Assembly: GCA_900617975.1 (NCBI GenBank)
Contig: UZAE01012015.1
Coordinates: forward strand, 27,497 to 91,496
Source of the DNA: Rodentolepis nana
Lineage: Eukaryota; Platyhelminthes; Cestoda; Cyclophyllidea; Hymenolepididae
Direction of reading: 5' to 3'
Length of the DNA stretch: 64,000 nt
Shown here: positions 39,601 to 51,882 of the stretch, one piece after another
Layout of the letters: each line of letters starts with the position of its first letter
Numbering within the stretch: position 1 is the stretch's first letter
Notes under the pieces: model-generated
The model's database searches: none
Told to the model about the DNA's origin: nothing
The model's input: only the letters and a program-made list of their open reading frames with translations
Translations under genes and position numbers: made by a program

Positions 39601-42600
39601 CTTGATTAAATAAATAAATAATTAATTCATTTGGAAATATATTTCTTGGATACACACTGATGAATTAATCGACTTGAGAGGTTGTAGGATGCAGCAGACC
39701 AATCGGTGCGGCTTCAAGATATTGTTCTCACAACCAAGGTAAGCATTGAAAACTCCTTCAATACAATTTGGGGTTATAAGGGTGTTAATGTATGTAAACA
39801 GCAATTATGCTTCAAGGAAAGCACCAGTTCCCGTCTATTCAACAAAGTTAAAATGGTATTTTGAACCACGTTAGTACCTTTGCGGATGATTTGTCGAGAA
39901 TTCTCGGTGTTTATGGCTCTTATTTCTAACTCGATTCGACGGTAGCAGAGTGATTAACTAATAAATTAACGATAATGTTGTCGATGATCATTTTTGAGCA
40001 ACCTGTAATGCAGGTCAATGTTGTCTTTGAAGATGAGGTTTCCAGTTTCCCGAAATAGATGATTGTTGATTGAAGTCTCTGTATCCGAACTTGAAGTCAC
40101 TCTTTGAGTATGTTACGGATATTTCACATAGCGAGTCTGCAAATACGGTGATTTATATTTTTACCTTGTTAGAGTTTGGCTTATCGCCAGCGTGCCGGGC
40201 CGACACAAAGGCAATAGAATGAACTTATTTGGCCACCTCAAACTTGCCTCCGTAAGTCGAACATAATTTAATATCTGAAATGCTCCCTTTGTCTATTTGA
40301 CGTGTCGTTGCCTGGCGCCTATTGGTATTTACGAGCTTTATTGCACAATTTCGTTTTACGCAATAATTGATGTTCACTATTTCTTTAAAATTACTAATTG
40401 TATTTAGCATTCGTATTCATCAAACTATATCACGTGATAGTAACAAAGTGCTAATTTAGCTCCTTTAAATTGCTGTTTTAGTAGAGTAACTAAACTACAT
40501 CAGAAAGAGAACGAAAGCACATCCTATTGATTAGAATTAACTACTGCAGTTGGCGTCCACATCATTGAATGCTGTGATGTGCACAACGCTGTTATGGATG
40601 AACAAAGAAATCTCGTGTTTACTCAGTCAGACTCGAAGGTGCGCAGTGCTACTTGTCGCTTTGGTAGCAAATGGGGCTGTAAGCTCGGAGACCTCTCAGC
40701 CAGTCGCAATCAATCAATACTCCTTGCATGGTTTAGCAAGTCCTTTATTATATTTTAAGGACTAACTTCAATGTCTGTGAAAACATAGTACAATTTATCA
40801 CACGGGATGCAAGTGCGGGGTGAGTGTAGAGAACTCTGCACCAGCCACTAATCAGTGGTCCCTGAATTGTTTAACAGACCCTTTTTGGTATTTAATGGTT
40901 AAGCTCCATGTCAGGGACAGCCCAAATGAACGTATTCCGCGTCGTACATCCGTTGCGGTAGCTTGGTCAATCCTGGGAACCATTCCAAACTAGGAGATCT
41001 TGCCATAGAGATTGCCAAGCAAAAGTCAAGGCTTATTAAGGTAGAAATCCGCTACAATGTGAATCGATAAGGATAAGTCTCGTGAACTTTGCCTTGCCTG
41101 GTGTTTAAGTTGTCCAACTTAACCTTTAATTCGGCAGAATTAGTTTTTTCTCTGATGTGTAACGAAATAGTAAAGTCTTTTAACATGAGGACGCCTTGTT
41201 TACCCAATTCTAGCCAAGTTAGTTTCCAATCAGTACTAAGATGTTCTGACTGAGGATAAGAAATAATCAAAATCTTACCGCTTTTATTGATGCATTTATC
41301 TACTGAACCCTTCTTGGAACAAAAACGCCTACGAAAAAATGGCTAGTCTGGATTCAGGTGAAAGCGCTGGCTTGAGAGTGAAAGAATTGTTACCATCATT
41401 ATCTAGATTTTCTGCCGTTAAATCCCCCCCCCTCTCTTTACGATATTAATTATTTTTAATAATTAGAAGTTATTTCAACGAATCAGAGGTGAATGAAATT
41501 AGTTGATTTGGAATAGCCATCCACAACACAATGTGGAAAGTGCTGTCATGTATCAGGAAGTAAAAGTAAGAGTGCTCTGTCATGGGAAAGGATAGTAGAT
41601 TGAAGAGCAAAGAAGGCTCATCGCTTGAAGTACAGACTTTGCTGAAGTCACTAAACTGGGATGTTGTTAAATCGTGAGGGTAGGCCATTGAACTTGAGGC
41701 CATGCATTTACGAGCTAAATGTATTTTGCTTTATTTGTAGGTATTAGAGAAGATTGAAGTTGATCGTACCTGGCCCATTGTCGGTCAGTTTTCGTCCATT
41801 GGTAGTTTAGGTGGTCAGCCGACACAATGGCTTACAACGGAATGGTCGAGTAGCTTGGCTGGCCGTGGTGCTCGAGGCATTCGTCTGGTAAGTTTTCATT
41901 TTTAGGTCGCACGGTAATTATTTATTTATTTCAAATGGCAGGCGTTATGATAGGTATCATTAGCCCTTTAGTTGACTTCGTGCTTAACAGAAAGAGGAAC
42001 ACCAAAAAGGCAAAAAGTCGAGAGGGGGGACAGAATAATGATTCACAGACGTAAAAGAGACAGACAGACACAAAGGTAGAAAAAGGGTGAGTACTGTGGA
42101 AGTGGTCGAATATAACATACAGTGGGGTCATGGTAATTTGAAGTCAGAAGTCAACTGCCGGTCAATAGACATTTTTGCCGTATGAGTATACGTTGCCCAG
42201 GGTGCACCACGTGGAGGTAAGCCTATCGCACACCCCGCACGGTAATTATCAGATGGCTTATTTGATCGTAAAGAAAACTATTGTTTAGTTAGCTTTAATC
42301 GACCTAAGCTGGCAAGGAAGTATAGAGGTAGGTAGGTAGGGGGGGGGTCGGGGGTCGGGGGAACAGAACTTTCATTTAATGCATTTAATGCGCATTTAAA
42401 GTATCTGAACTTGTCGGGGTTGGCTTTATGCATGAAGAAGACTAATCGACGATTCACTGTTTTACTCTGAATTAATAACTCCCTAGCAAAATAGCAGAAT
42501 AGAGCTCAAATTCTGCCTTTATTGTCCAGAATTAGGCAGATTCGTTGGTCATTTCTCTTCTTAGTGGGGCACAGACTGGTATTAAATCTATGACCTTCAT

Positions 42601-45600
42601 ATTCATGAGTGAGTAATATTTAATTAAAATTCGTAAGCGTTCGTCTAAAATTTTTTAAATCACAAGCGACTCAATCTTAGAACATATTGCTTACTTTATT
42701 TTAAAAAATCTTAACAATATTCGCTTTGATTTTGCCAGTTGTACTTGCAATAATTTCTCACCGTATTTCTTCTTATTCAACTGGCACTCAATTCCACAAA
42801 GTGCTGCCAACTTGTCTGTCCAATGAGTGTGGACAGAACTTATTAAGCGGTGATACCACGGGCGGTTTGATAAGCCATCATTAGGTATTTCGATGCCCAT
42901 AGAACATTCAACTTGGCGTGGCGAAAATTTAGCTTCTCCATCACTGACTACATAATCCCCCCCCCTCTCCAACCTTTGCCAATAGTTGGCGTTAAAAGCG
43001 CCTTCCACGATAGGAATTCTTTGTAATTATATTATTATTAGTACCATGCTGTGGCCTATATTACCTTTGCGGATAAGTTCCGTCTCATGAGAATTTCAAA
43101 TCACCCTAAAGGCCAATATTGGATAATGCCAACTGTTAAAAATCTGGGGAAAATCAGGACTTTGCTTTTTATTGTTTGGTATTTGATTCTGAGAGCTTGG
43201 AGTCTGCTGTATTCTCGATAATATGCATTTCTATTGCACAAAATGGTCTATCAGGCTCTTTGTTCGTTAGTGCAAAGTTTCGTCATCTTCAACTTGTTTG
43301 AAGTGTTTAGGATTAAATAATAGATGATTCACAACTATTTGGGTGTTAATTTAGGGTTAAGGGTGGGGATGGGGTGGAACCAATAAGAAATCGCGCGTTT
43401 TAAGAGTAAATTTGAAATGCTTTTTATCTCCTAATTGTGTTTAAGATACTGAATTAAATTAAGCAAACCCTCTATGCAGCTCTGATTCCCCCCCCCCACT
43501 TCTCCCCCTCCCTAGGCTTTAATGTTGAAATATCAAACGAAATCATAAAAGTGCCCGAGGTCCTTATTCCACTGATTGCTAATCTCAGTAAAAGCATAAC
43601 AATTACAATTTCGTTAAGTTTTTATGTGGTGAATTCAGTTGAAACGAAAATTAAGTATCTAATAGTAAAAGAGTGAATTAGTTTTGATATGTTTTAATAC
43701 GTGAGCTAAGGCAGTGAATATTAATTGCACATTTCGGTTTCAAATAATGGTGGCCGTAAGAAAGTGCTTTTGCCTGTTTTATCTGTTATCGTGGTTTGCT
43801 CATACACCTTTTTATCTTCTGCGCTTAGTTGTGTACTCGACTTGTCTCCTCGTTCTTCAAGCCGTTTATTGATTTACTTTGGCACTTGGGTTCCACTGCA
43901 CTACCGAATTTCACTTTTAGCTAACTGATTACTGTTACCCTCATTTCTGACCTCTTCTAAAACATTTCATGCTCAATTCCACATTATTCATGCGATAACT
44001 GTGCTTGTGAAGTTGGAGAGTTCGGTTAATTTGCCGTTATCTCTAATCGAATAGTTCGCTCGCAATGCTATTGGTTGTCTTCTGTTGTTTTTCGCTATTG
44101 TATGGCATGCCATTCCCTAACATTTAGTCCAATCTGTAGTTCAAACGCAGATAAACGTAGATAGAGTGTACCATGCTTTCAGAAGAGAAGTAAATAATGC
44201 TTTTAGATGAAGACATATTTTGTGGCATTAGCGGAGAATAACGAAAGGCACTGGGAAAATATCTTCACGATTCAAGCGAATTGTGTAACAAAAGAAGCAA
44301 ATTGGAGGGTGGAATAGTAATGCGCAGTAAATTTCAATTGAAGCTACTGCTCAACAAGTTCTGAACTTTGCTAAGACGTCTGAAGAGCCATTCCATAGAC
44401 CTGGAACTTGAGAATATTAGGTCATGGTGTAAAATATGCAAAACTGGACAACCTCATCCACGGGAAAATCAAATAAACCACTAATCTCTTGATGCCCCAA
44501 ACTTTACACTCTCCTTCCATTCGACTCCTCTTCAAGTTCACTCCGCACTTTGACGACTTTCGATGATTGATAACAACTATTCTAAGTCGCCTTTTTATGA
44601 GTAAATATAAGAGCCCAATATCTGTGGCCAAAGTAAAGTTACTTATTGAGGAGGCTTAAATTTCTAAATCACTGGATTTGATCATTATAGTTAGAGGGAT
44701 TCAAATTGAAATGACATTAACTTTCGATTGCACATTTAAGTAAAAGTCAGGCAGTTAAATTTTACCAATGGAGATTAAGACTACTAGATGATCGAATCAG
44801 TATTTTATTTTGCATATAAGCATATTTAGGCGGTAAATGCGCTTATTAATAATAAATTAGGAACAGTTAAAGAAGTTTTAGTAGCCAAGGACTTGGGTAG
44901 GAGGAAGGTATTCCGTTTATGTTCTTTTGAAGAACTGCAGTTGGACTTCTACATTAGCAAGTGTGTGTCATAATGAATAGCGATCCTAAAATATGCGAAT
45001 TCACGAACATGCCATTCACCAGCTGTGCAACTAGCGCGAGTTGCGCATTTGTCGTTTTCCCAAAATTAGCTTGAACATTTTGGGATATGGGTTTGCTTAC
45101 AATTGCAATGTGTAATTACCCTTCAGATATACCCATCAGTGAAGACGGTTCGTGAAAGTCTTGAAGGCTATGGGGCAGGTGAATGTCTTCCCTATTGCTC
45201 TAATATAGCCACACGTCAACCCTGGTTGCGTTACTTTCTTCATGACTGGGTTGGATGCAATCCTGGCGTTTCAAGAGCCATTCCACACATCAAAAGCTAC
45301 TGTCGGTGTTCGCCTGATGGTAAAAGCGTGGCTTGGTTCCTTCTTTCAAGGTACGTAATCTTTATTCTAGTAGCCCCGTTGTGAAATCAATATACTGCGT
45401 CTAAAATGGAATAATGGGGCTCCCGAAGTCTCATTATAATTTAAAAACCTGATATGAGGAAGGCTTTATCAATGCGCGTAATTTTTGTTTTTCTGCTGCA
45501 AACTGGCTACTAATATCGCAAGAAGAGTTTAAATTTTGAATCAAATCAATGCTCTTTTATTGGAAAAGCTAGCTGATTAAGTGCATGAAGCGAATTACTG

Positions 45601-48600
45601 CTAGACTAATTAGTAACTTCGTCATTCACCGCTGCAGCATTTGCAATTATTCGGTTCTGGTTGGAAAGCCTGGTTCACGGAGCATGAGACATTGCGAAGC
45701 TAATATACTGAAGTATACTCGATGCTCCTTCCTGTTCTGGGAGAGATTATATTGGGAAGATGGCCACTTCCTCTTCCCTTTCTATTCCTTAATGCTCATT
45801 GGTATATCGATCGTTCTTCAAAAGTTCTACAGATCTCCATGAATGAAAGCTGATCACTAAAATGCCTATTTTTACAAAGACAGTTCACATTGACAGTCTG
45901 AATGACAGTACAATGCCTGTTGTACTTTTGAATTCCACTTTCCGAAGGGGTAGGAATGCTTAAAGGGATAACAATGTGAATAAAGTTAGTGACATTTTAC
46001 ATAACTGATATGAAAAACTACTTAATATCGATTAACTAATTTTGGTAATATGGCTAATAAAAGGCATCTTAAAGTGCCATTTTTCGAATGGCATTCACAG
46101 AGTTGTTAAGTTTTACCTCTCACTGGTTGTTATTATAGTTTGCAAGTAATAAATAATATTGCATTATTAATTTCGGCGCTCCGTAGGTAGAACAAGATTA
46201 TTGATTGCCAAAAGATGTCAATTATGAAATTCAAGTAGTCGAATTGCATGGAAATCACGTGTAAACAAAAATAATAATTAAGAGCTGAAATGATTTTAGA
46301 ACTCTGAAAAACGCGAAAGATTACTATAGTGGGGGGTGATAAGAAATCGCGCATTTTAGGAGCAAATTTAACGTGCTATTTCTCGTAAATTTTTCCTATT
46401 AGACTGAATAAGGTAAGTTGCTTCTTCATTAGCAACTCTTTCCTGTTGGTTTTGCGGTTTTTGGATCCAATTTTGAGATGAATTTGTTCTGTTTTTTTTG
46501 GAATAAAAAACCCGTTCGCGTTTCACAGCAATTCACGACGTTTGGACCCCCCCCCCCCCCCCCGCCCTTTTAAACAATCCCTCACATTTCATATTTTGAT
46601 TCCCTCGTTCATGAATGTGCTTGAGTCTGCTCACTTCAAGCTTTACCGAACTGATGCTATTTCCACTTTCCTGGTTGTGCGCTCGTTGGCATTATAAGAA
46701 GACCCACTAACTTGTTTTCTAATATCCTTGAAACAATGTTCATTCATGAAACTATGAAAGTTTGTATTCCTTTTTAGCGCTAATCTATCAAAGGCAGCTT
46801 GGGGCTGTTACCAAGTAAATAAAAGCCAATTAATGATACGGTCTTACGAACTCGGTGTTCTCTTTACTCCGGAAACCAATGAAAATACGGTTGGTCAGCG
46901 TTTCTAACTCCTCATTATCGTTCCTCTGATTTTTGCGAAAAAAAGCGTTTGAATAGTTTTTTTTGTCGGAGGATTAGTAATATATTAGTAAGCCATTGAT
47001 TTGAATTTAGGTTCGAGTGTCATCAAGTGTGTGTGTGTGTATGTGTGTTTGGCTGTCTATGCCGATATTAAGCGAATAGTATAAGATTTTCTAAGTCTTA
47101 ATTTTGGGTACAACTAAATTTCGCTTAATTCCACTGTTAGGAGTAAATGAGTAGTTGATTAAATGTACTACTTTTGGAGTCATTTTTAAACCTATCCGAA
47201 CCAGTTTAAACAGCTCATTCTTTTTAGCTCCATAAGTCAATGACTCTCAACGATTTTCCGGTTCCTTACAAACTTCCACCAGTACCTTATGGCGAGGAAG
47301 GTGAGTTGATTTTACTCCCTATCATTGTTTGCGTTGTCAATGGGCTGAGAGTATGAAATTTATTATTGGGCAGGGTTCATTAAAATGTGATTTTAGCGTT
47401 CCCAGCCAATGAATTTGTAGGAAGTGAAGTTTTATGATTTTGGCCATGAGATCAGGGCTATTACTACCTTTTGTCATTAAATTATTATAGGTTTAAGAGT
47501 GTGTCATCTGGTGTAAAAGTAGACCAGACGCCTATTTTGATGAGCGAAGTCTGTACTCTTAGGGCCACTCCCATCATAAGACCTTTTAAAATTATTTGAC
47601 AGCCAAAGACCATTTATTTACAGAATTAGCTACGTTGAAACGATTAGATATTAGTATCATTTCATTATTTAGAGTATCAAAACTTTTAGCTGAACAAAAC
47701 CCAGATTATTCCTAATTACATTACTCAAATCATTGAATAAGTGATAAGTTGTATAACTCGTATGCATATTATAGTATCTGTCCTAATTGACATGATTTTT
47801 TGAGATCTAAAAGACGGACTTCTGTCTGAATTGAAATCCAAAAAATGCCTTATTATTATGGTGCTAAATAATCATATGAAATGGAAATTTAACTAAACGA
47901 AATAGCGTAGATCTTGAGTTCATTTACTTGTCCTTGCAAGTGACTGACACTCACCTTGATCTTTGAAATCATGTTCCTTCTACAAACACACCTTCTTTTA
48001 CTATAACGCTAGTAAGGAAAATAAGTCTTGTAGAATGTGGAAAAGTGTTATTGGTGCTTGTTTCACCTAGTCATCTTCAAAATCATGCTCAAAACAAAAG
48101 AAATCCTCTCAAGTTACTCAAGCCTAAAAATAGTGAAGGATGAAATTGAACATTTTTAAAAATTTGGCTTTGATCACATTCCCCATGATAGTACCCTGTT
48201 TCTTTCGTTTACGAAACCCCGTAATGCCATCATGGTTTCATGACTCAACTCTCTATCTGTCAAGTCTAAACAAGATTACCGATTCTCCATTTCCTCCTAG
48301 ACTTCTTCCGTTTCATTTACTTGTCAACTTGTACTTATACCTCTTGCCCTTTCTCAACTGTCTCATGGAATTTCTTTTTATGTAAACTCATACACAGATG
48401 CTTGCTGTTTATCTCTCCATCTCACTCTCTCCTTTTCCTACTCTAGGCGTTTTTCCCCACAAAATATTGACTTTCGAAACTCTTTGTTCTGCATTTCAGT
48501 AGGATTATTTGTCTCTCGTGTTAGTTTTAGCTCCTGCAATTTGGTAAATTTTAAACTAATGACCTTCTATTCTGCCACAAACTCTCGCCGATTTGGACTG

Positions 48601-49493
48601 TTAATGGAACAACTAAAACTTCTCCTCACGAAGTCTTGTTTTGAAATCTTTATTAGTTCTTTTTAAAATAGTTTTTTTTGTTGATACAACTCTTGAATAC
48701 ACTTAACTAAATAAATCGTCAGCTGTGTTAATTTCTGAATTCTTTGCCATCTGATCACCTCAACAAGAAAGTTTAGAATTTTGCTAAGAGATTGACTTTA
48801 ATTAGATGCTTCCTTTATCAAACTTGGTCTATATCTATGTGTAACGCGTAGAAAGTGCTATTTTAGATTTGAATTGCATTTAAGATAAATTTAGTCTTTT
48901 ATTGTAGACATATCTCTGAATAGTTGAATGAAAGAATCCTATTACTTCTTAAATAACTTGCTTTTAAAAGTTTTCTCTGCTTATCTCTTAGAAATAATTA
49001 TATTTTCAAATGTATATTATCGATGCGTCATGTTCCTCGACGCGTTATCCTTCAGTTTCACACTATTACGATTTGGTTTTTCAAACAAGCAGTCATTTCT
49101 TTACAGCTGTATCTCACATCACAGATTTAAAATTGTCTGTACCTAATCATTTATCGATATAAGTGGCCCTAGTGGAAATCTTGGTTCCGACGGCTTGTTC
49201 AGACTTTCGAGATGTTGGAATCAGGAGGCCAACTTTCCGTTTAATCACTCAGGGTGAATTTTCAGAAAACCCTTGTATACTTCCACATATTTCGTAGTTA
49301 GTACTTCAGAACCTCATATTTGGGTGACAGGCACGATACTTCTGTTTTCACTTTTGTCGGATATCAGCCCTGAATCGGAGTAGAGGATTCAGCTAAAGAG
49401 CTCTTCATTTTTCCCATTATAGATGAACCCTGGATTTATGATAATTGTTATGAGGAACCTGATTCCCATGGTAATACACGGAGCTTCGGGTAA
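33609..49493 (+). CDS. TDP1: Tyrosyl-DNA phosphodiesterase 1 with N-terminal PBZ finger, fourteen exons
   Basis: TDP1 hydrolyses the bond between topoisomerase-1 tyrosine and a DNA 3' end, clearing trapped cleavage complexes. Coding exons: 33609-33649, 33685-33944, 34611-34654, 34725-34780, 34848-34944, 35019-35053, 35118-35210, 37555-37704, 40173-40251, 41741-41887, 45127-45350, 46778-46889, 47228-47300 and 49423-49493. Phases agree throughout: 493 residues plus stop. The two phospholipase-D-type catalytic motifs are intact: H177/K179 in THHTKMMLL with N197, and H388/K390 in IPHIKSY with N411 in [24 protein letters not shown] and the C-terminal PWIY motif also match the family. Human TDP1 has 608 residues; most of the difference is a shorter N-terminus. 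Residues 36-56 form a PBZ-type zinc finger (C36, C42, H49, H55). Odd points: the exon 7 donor is GC, the exon 12 donor is a weak GTTGGT, and introns reach 3.2 kb with transposon insertions. Confidence 0.93.
35917..35943 (+). repeat. Left terminal inverted repeat of the mariner element
   Basis: The repeat begins TTGGGTGGGCAACTAAG after a TA target dinucleotide and pairs with the right end at 37174-37200. Confidence 0.9.
36098..37126 (+). pseudogene. Mariner transposase, broken by two frameshifts
   Basis: The reading frame starts [16 protein letters not shown] with a helix-turn-helix N-terminus ([18 protein letters not shown], then SGRP). It shifts frame near 36398-36412, in an A-rich stretch, and shifts back near 36652-36657, in a run of six A. 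Each segment is otherwise open. The catalytic triad is visible: the Asp of VTGDEKW (middle frame), the Asp of HHDNARPH, and the Asp of LAPSDYHLF, with 34 residues between the last two (DD34D). The [12 protein letters not shown] block is typical of mariner. The total span corresponds to about 343 codons, the usual length. Both breaks lie in A-rich stretches, so sequencing error is possible; otherwise the copy is recently dead. Confidence 0.9.
37174..37200 (-). repeat. Right terminal inverted repeat of the mariner element
   Basis: Read on the minus strand it begins TTATGTAGGCAACTAAG and is followed outward by TA. Against the left end, the differences fall in the first seven bases. Confidence 0.9.
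41922..42235 (-). mobile_element. SINE-like element, copy 2, with 14-bp target duplication
   Basis: The element is flanked by perfect direct repeats CGCACGGTAATTAT at 41908-41921 and 42236-42249. On the minus strand it starts GGGTGTGCGATAGGC and ends CATTTGAAATAAATAAATAA, an AAAT-type tail. Just before the tail is a hairpin of the form ATGATA-CC-TATCAT. Long target duplications with a tail adjoining one of them indicate LINE-driven retrotransposition. It lies in intron 10 of TDP1, in antisense. Confidence 0.85.
42691..43022 (-). pseudogene. Antisense protein-like ORF in TDP1 intron 10 (exon or gene fragment)
   Basis: An open frame of about 110 codons has a protein-like composition unlike neighbouring intron frames. 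It includes [39 protein letters not shown] and [21 protein letters not shown]. There is no ATG near its left limit; the first plausible upstream stop is at about 43027. A GTGAGA donor could end an exon after KKY, and an AATAAA overlaps the stop codon region. I do not recognise the family. It could be an exon of a nested gene, a decayed retrocopy, or chance. Confidence 0.35.
43393..43450 (+). repeat. Short diverged repeat shared with 46330-46390
   Basis: Both segments contain AAGAAATCGCGC followed by similar AT-rich sequence (GTTTTAAGAGTAAATTT against ATTTTAGGAGCAAATTT). Identity by eye is moderate, and the shared part is about 60 bases. No ends or target duplication are visible. Confidence 0.4.
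46547..46563 (+). repeat. Poly-C tract, 17 bases, in TDP1 intron 11
   Basis: The longest of the G/C homopolymers. It lies about 200 bases after a short repeat shared with 43393-43450, which is itself followed by a poly-C tract at 43488-43497. Confidence 0.95.
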
Positions 49494-49519
49494 CTTTCTG
49501 CCGTTTCTTTGACGAAATT

Positions 49520-49525
49520 AATAAA
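49520..49525 (+). terminator. Poly(A) signal of TDP1
   Basis: An AATAAA hexamer starts 27 bases after the TDP1 stop codon. Its position fits a very short 3' untranslated region. Confidence 0.6.
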
Positions 49526-50835
49526 TTCAAAACTTTTCAACATCTATATTTTCATGATTTTGTTTTATTGGGTATTTTTGAAATGCTTGAGCTATAGCAA
49601 GATTTGCTACGGGGAAATTGTTGATAGGATCAACTAAGTACTGATGGGTTGCATAATAAATAAAATAATAGATATAGCATGTCCATCTACTCACCTTAAT
49701 CAACTCTGTGAACGTGAACTTATTAGATTTAATTTTGATGTCCCTGGAGGGTGTGACAATTAGATTCCTTGAAGCTGCAGACTTCCATTGAGCTGTCAAC
49801 CTTCTCAAACCCTGGGATCACCGATAGATAACGAAATGACGAGAAGAGTAAGACAGTGGCGAACATGGCTCATTGAGGGAAGGGTCGGAGATTGAGAGCT
49901 GAAGGGGGGGGGGGTGGTTGCAGCGGAGCATGTAGCCGTTTTCAGGGGATTATTTATAGTCCAACAGGAATGGGCAAAATAAACATATGAGACGGATCCA
50001 CTGATCGGGGGTGCACTGAGTTCTAACAACGCTTACTCAAACACCACAAATGGTTTAATGCGGCTAATTAAAAGAAATCACTTGTGGACGCATAGTGTTT
50101 TCCCAAGAAAACAACTTGTGATCACAGCAGGGGTTAGGCGCTTCAAGAACTCCTGTGGACTTAGTTATAGTATAAGCCGAATAAAATGTTAAAATTTGCA
50201 AAAACTTTAGGACACTTAGTCACTGCACTGGACTCTAAAGTTTGGAACATTTGCAATCACACAGGTTAGGTTTCTCTTGATTTTCCAAATTTAACTCCTA
50301 TCTTCAATTGATCCCCTCTTACAGTGTTTGATGAATTCTTTCTACACATACACATGCTTAGATGTCTTTACATAACCCAAATTGGTAAAGACTTATTTTA
50401 TTCGATGCAAAAATTTACTACAAACATTAAGTTGTTAATCATGTTGCCCCTCAACCACTCCCATGTGAGCATAATATTTCAAACAAGCCCTCTTAAAATA
50501 ATCACTTTCGAGGCAGACTGTCTTCTGAATAGTTCGTATTACTCAATTTTTCCAAACACCAAATGGTGATGATTTTTTCAGTGAAATGGGGGAAATATTT
50601 GGTTATTATGGTGGAAGTGCACACTCAGTCAAAATTACATACTACACAGATTACAAGAGGGATAAAGGTTAACTATATGTCAACGTTGGGCCAAATGGAG
50701 TTTCACTGGCGTCTGTCTGTCTCACTAATTTTAGCATAAAGTGCTGCAGTTTTTCATGTTAGGTGTTTGAAGATATTCCAGTCGGTTTAATTAGCCTCAG
50801 ATTTTGTTTAGATTTTTGACACCTATTTAAAAATA

Positions 50836-51170
50836 TTTATTTATATCAAATGGCAAGCTTTATGATAGTTATCATTAAACCTTCAGTTGACTTCGGGCTT
50901 TACAGAGGGGAGGAACATCAAAGTCACAAAAAGGTAGAGGGAGGATGAGCAAAAGAGTGATTCACAGTCGTAAAAGAGACAGACAGATACAAAGGTTGAG
51001 AATAAAGGTAAGGTATGGTGAGTACTGTGGAAGTGCTCGAATATGACATATACTAGGGTCATGGTAGCTTGAAGTCAGAAGTCAACCGTCAGTTAATAGA
51101 ATTTTTGCTATTTAAGTATGCGTTGCCCAGGGTGCACCATGAAGAGGTAAGTCTAACGCATACCCCGCAC
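50836..51170 (-). mobile_element. SINE-like element, copy 3
   Basis: Full-length by comparison with copy 2: the AT-rich tail end lies at the left (TTATTTATATCAAATGGCA), then the palindrome ATGATAGTTATCAT, and it ends with ACGCATACCCCGCAC at the right. About 175 bases at its left end match copy 4 with one visible difference. No clear target duplication was found. Confidence 0.8.
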
Positions 51171-51581
51171 TGCACAACACAATTGTGTGTTTACTCATTG
51201 ATTTCTTATCCCACTTTGCCTGTTTCCATTCCTCATTATCACTTGGGTTAAAGTTCGCATTATTTCCCATACGCACTATATTTAACTCATTACCTTGACT
51301 TAGTCAACACTATTGAGCATGCTTAAAACTTAAAAACATGTGAATGAAGTTGCCCTATCGAATCTTCAGTCTTGAATGAGTGGATAATAATGCCGAAGCT
51401 TAACGAATGTGAAAAGAGTATTAACGGATAAAGGTGATTTATAAAGCTTTATCATTTTCTTTTAATTACAACTTTCAACGTATCCCATCTTTATGGATTT
51501 GTTATTCAAGCCCCACTTATTTTTACCCACTACATATTTATATCAAAAAAAATCGTTCTGATCATTTGCTTCTACAAATAG

Positions 51582-51882
51582 TTATTTATATCAAATTGCA
51601 AGCTTTATGATAGTTATCATTAAACCTTCAGTTGACTTCGGGCTTTACAGAGGGGAGGAACATCAAAGTCACAAAAAGGTAGAGGGAGGATGAGCAAAAG
51701 AGTGATTCACAGTCGTAAAAGAGACAGACAGATACAAAGGTTGAGAATAAAGGTAAGATGAGTACTGTGAAAGTGAATTTGGTGGAACATAACGTACAGT
51801 GGGGTCATGCTAGTTTGTAGTCAGAAGTCAACTGCCGGTTTATAGACTTTTTTGCTATATGAGTATACGCTAGACAGGGTGA
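51582..51882 (-). mobile_element. SINE-like element, copy 4
   Basis: Same orientation as copy 3 and about 750 bases from it. The left part is almost identical to copy 3. The right part diverges and the last segment, beyond the AGACAGGGTGAC sequence, is missing, so this copy is truncated at the end corresponding to the element's 5' terminus. Confidence 0.8.

Noticed and set aside
41922..42235. Interpretation of the SINE-like repeat as a solo LTR
   Set aside because: Target duplications of 13-14 bp in two copies are too long for LTR integration, and one end has an AAAT-rich tail.
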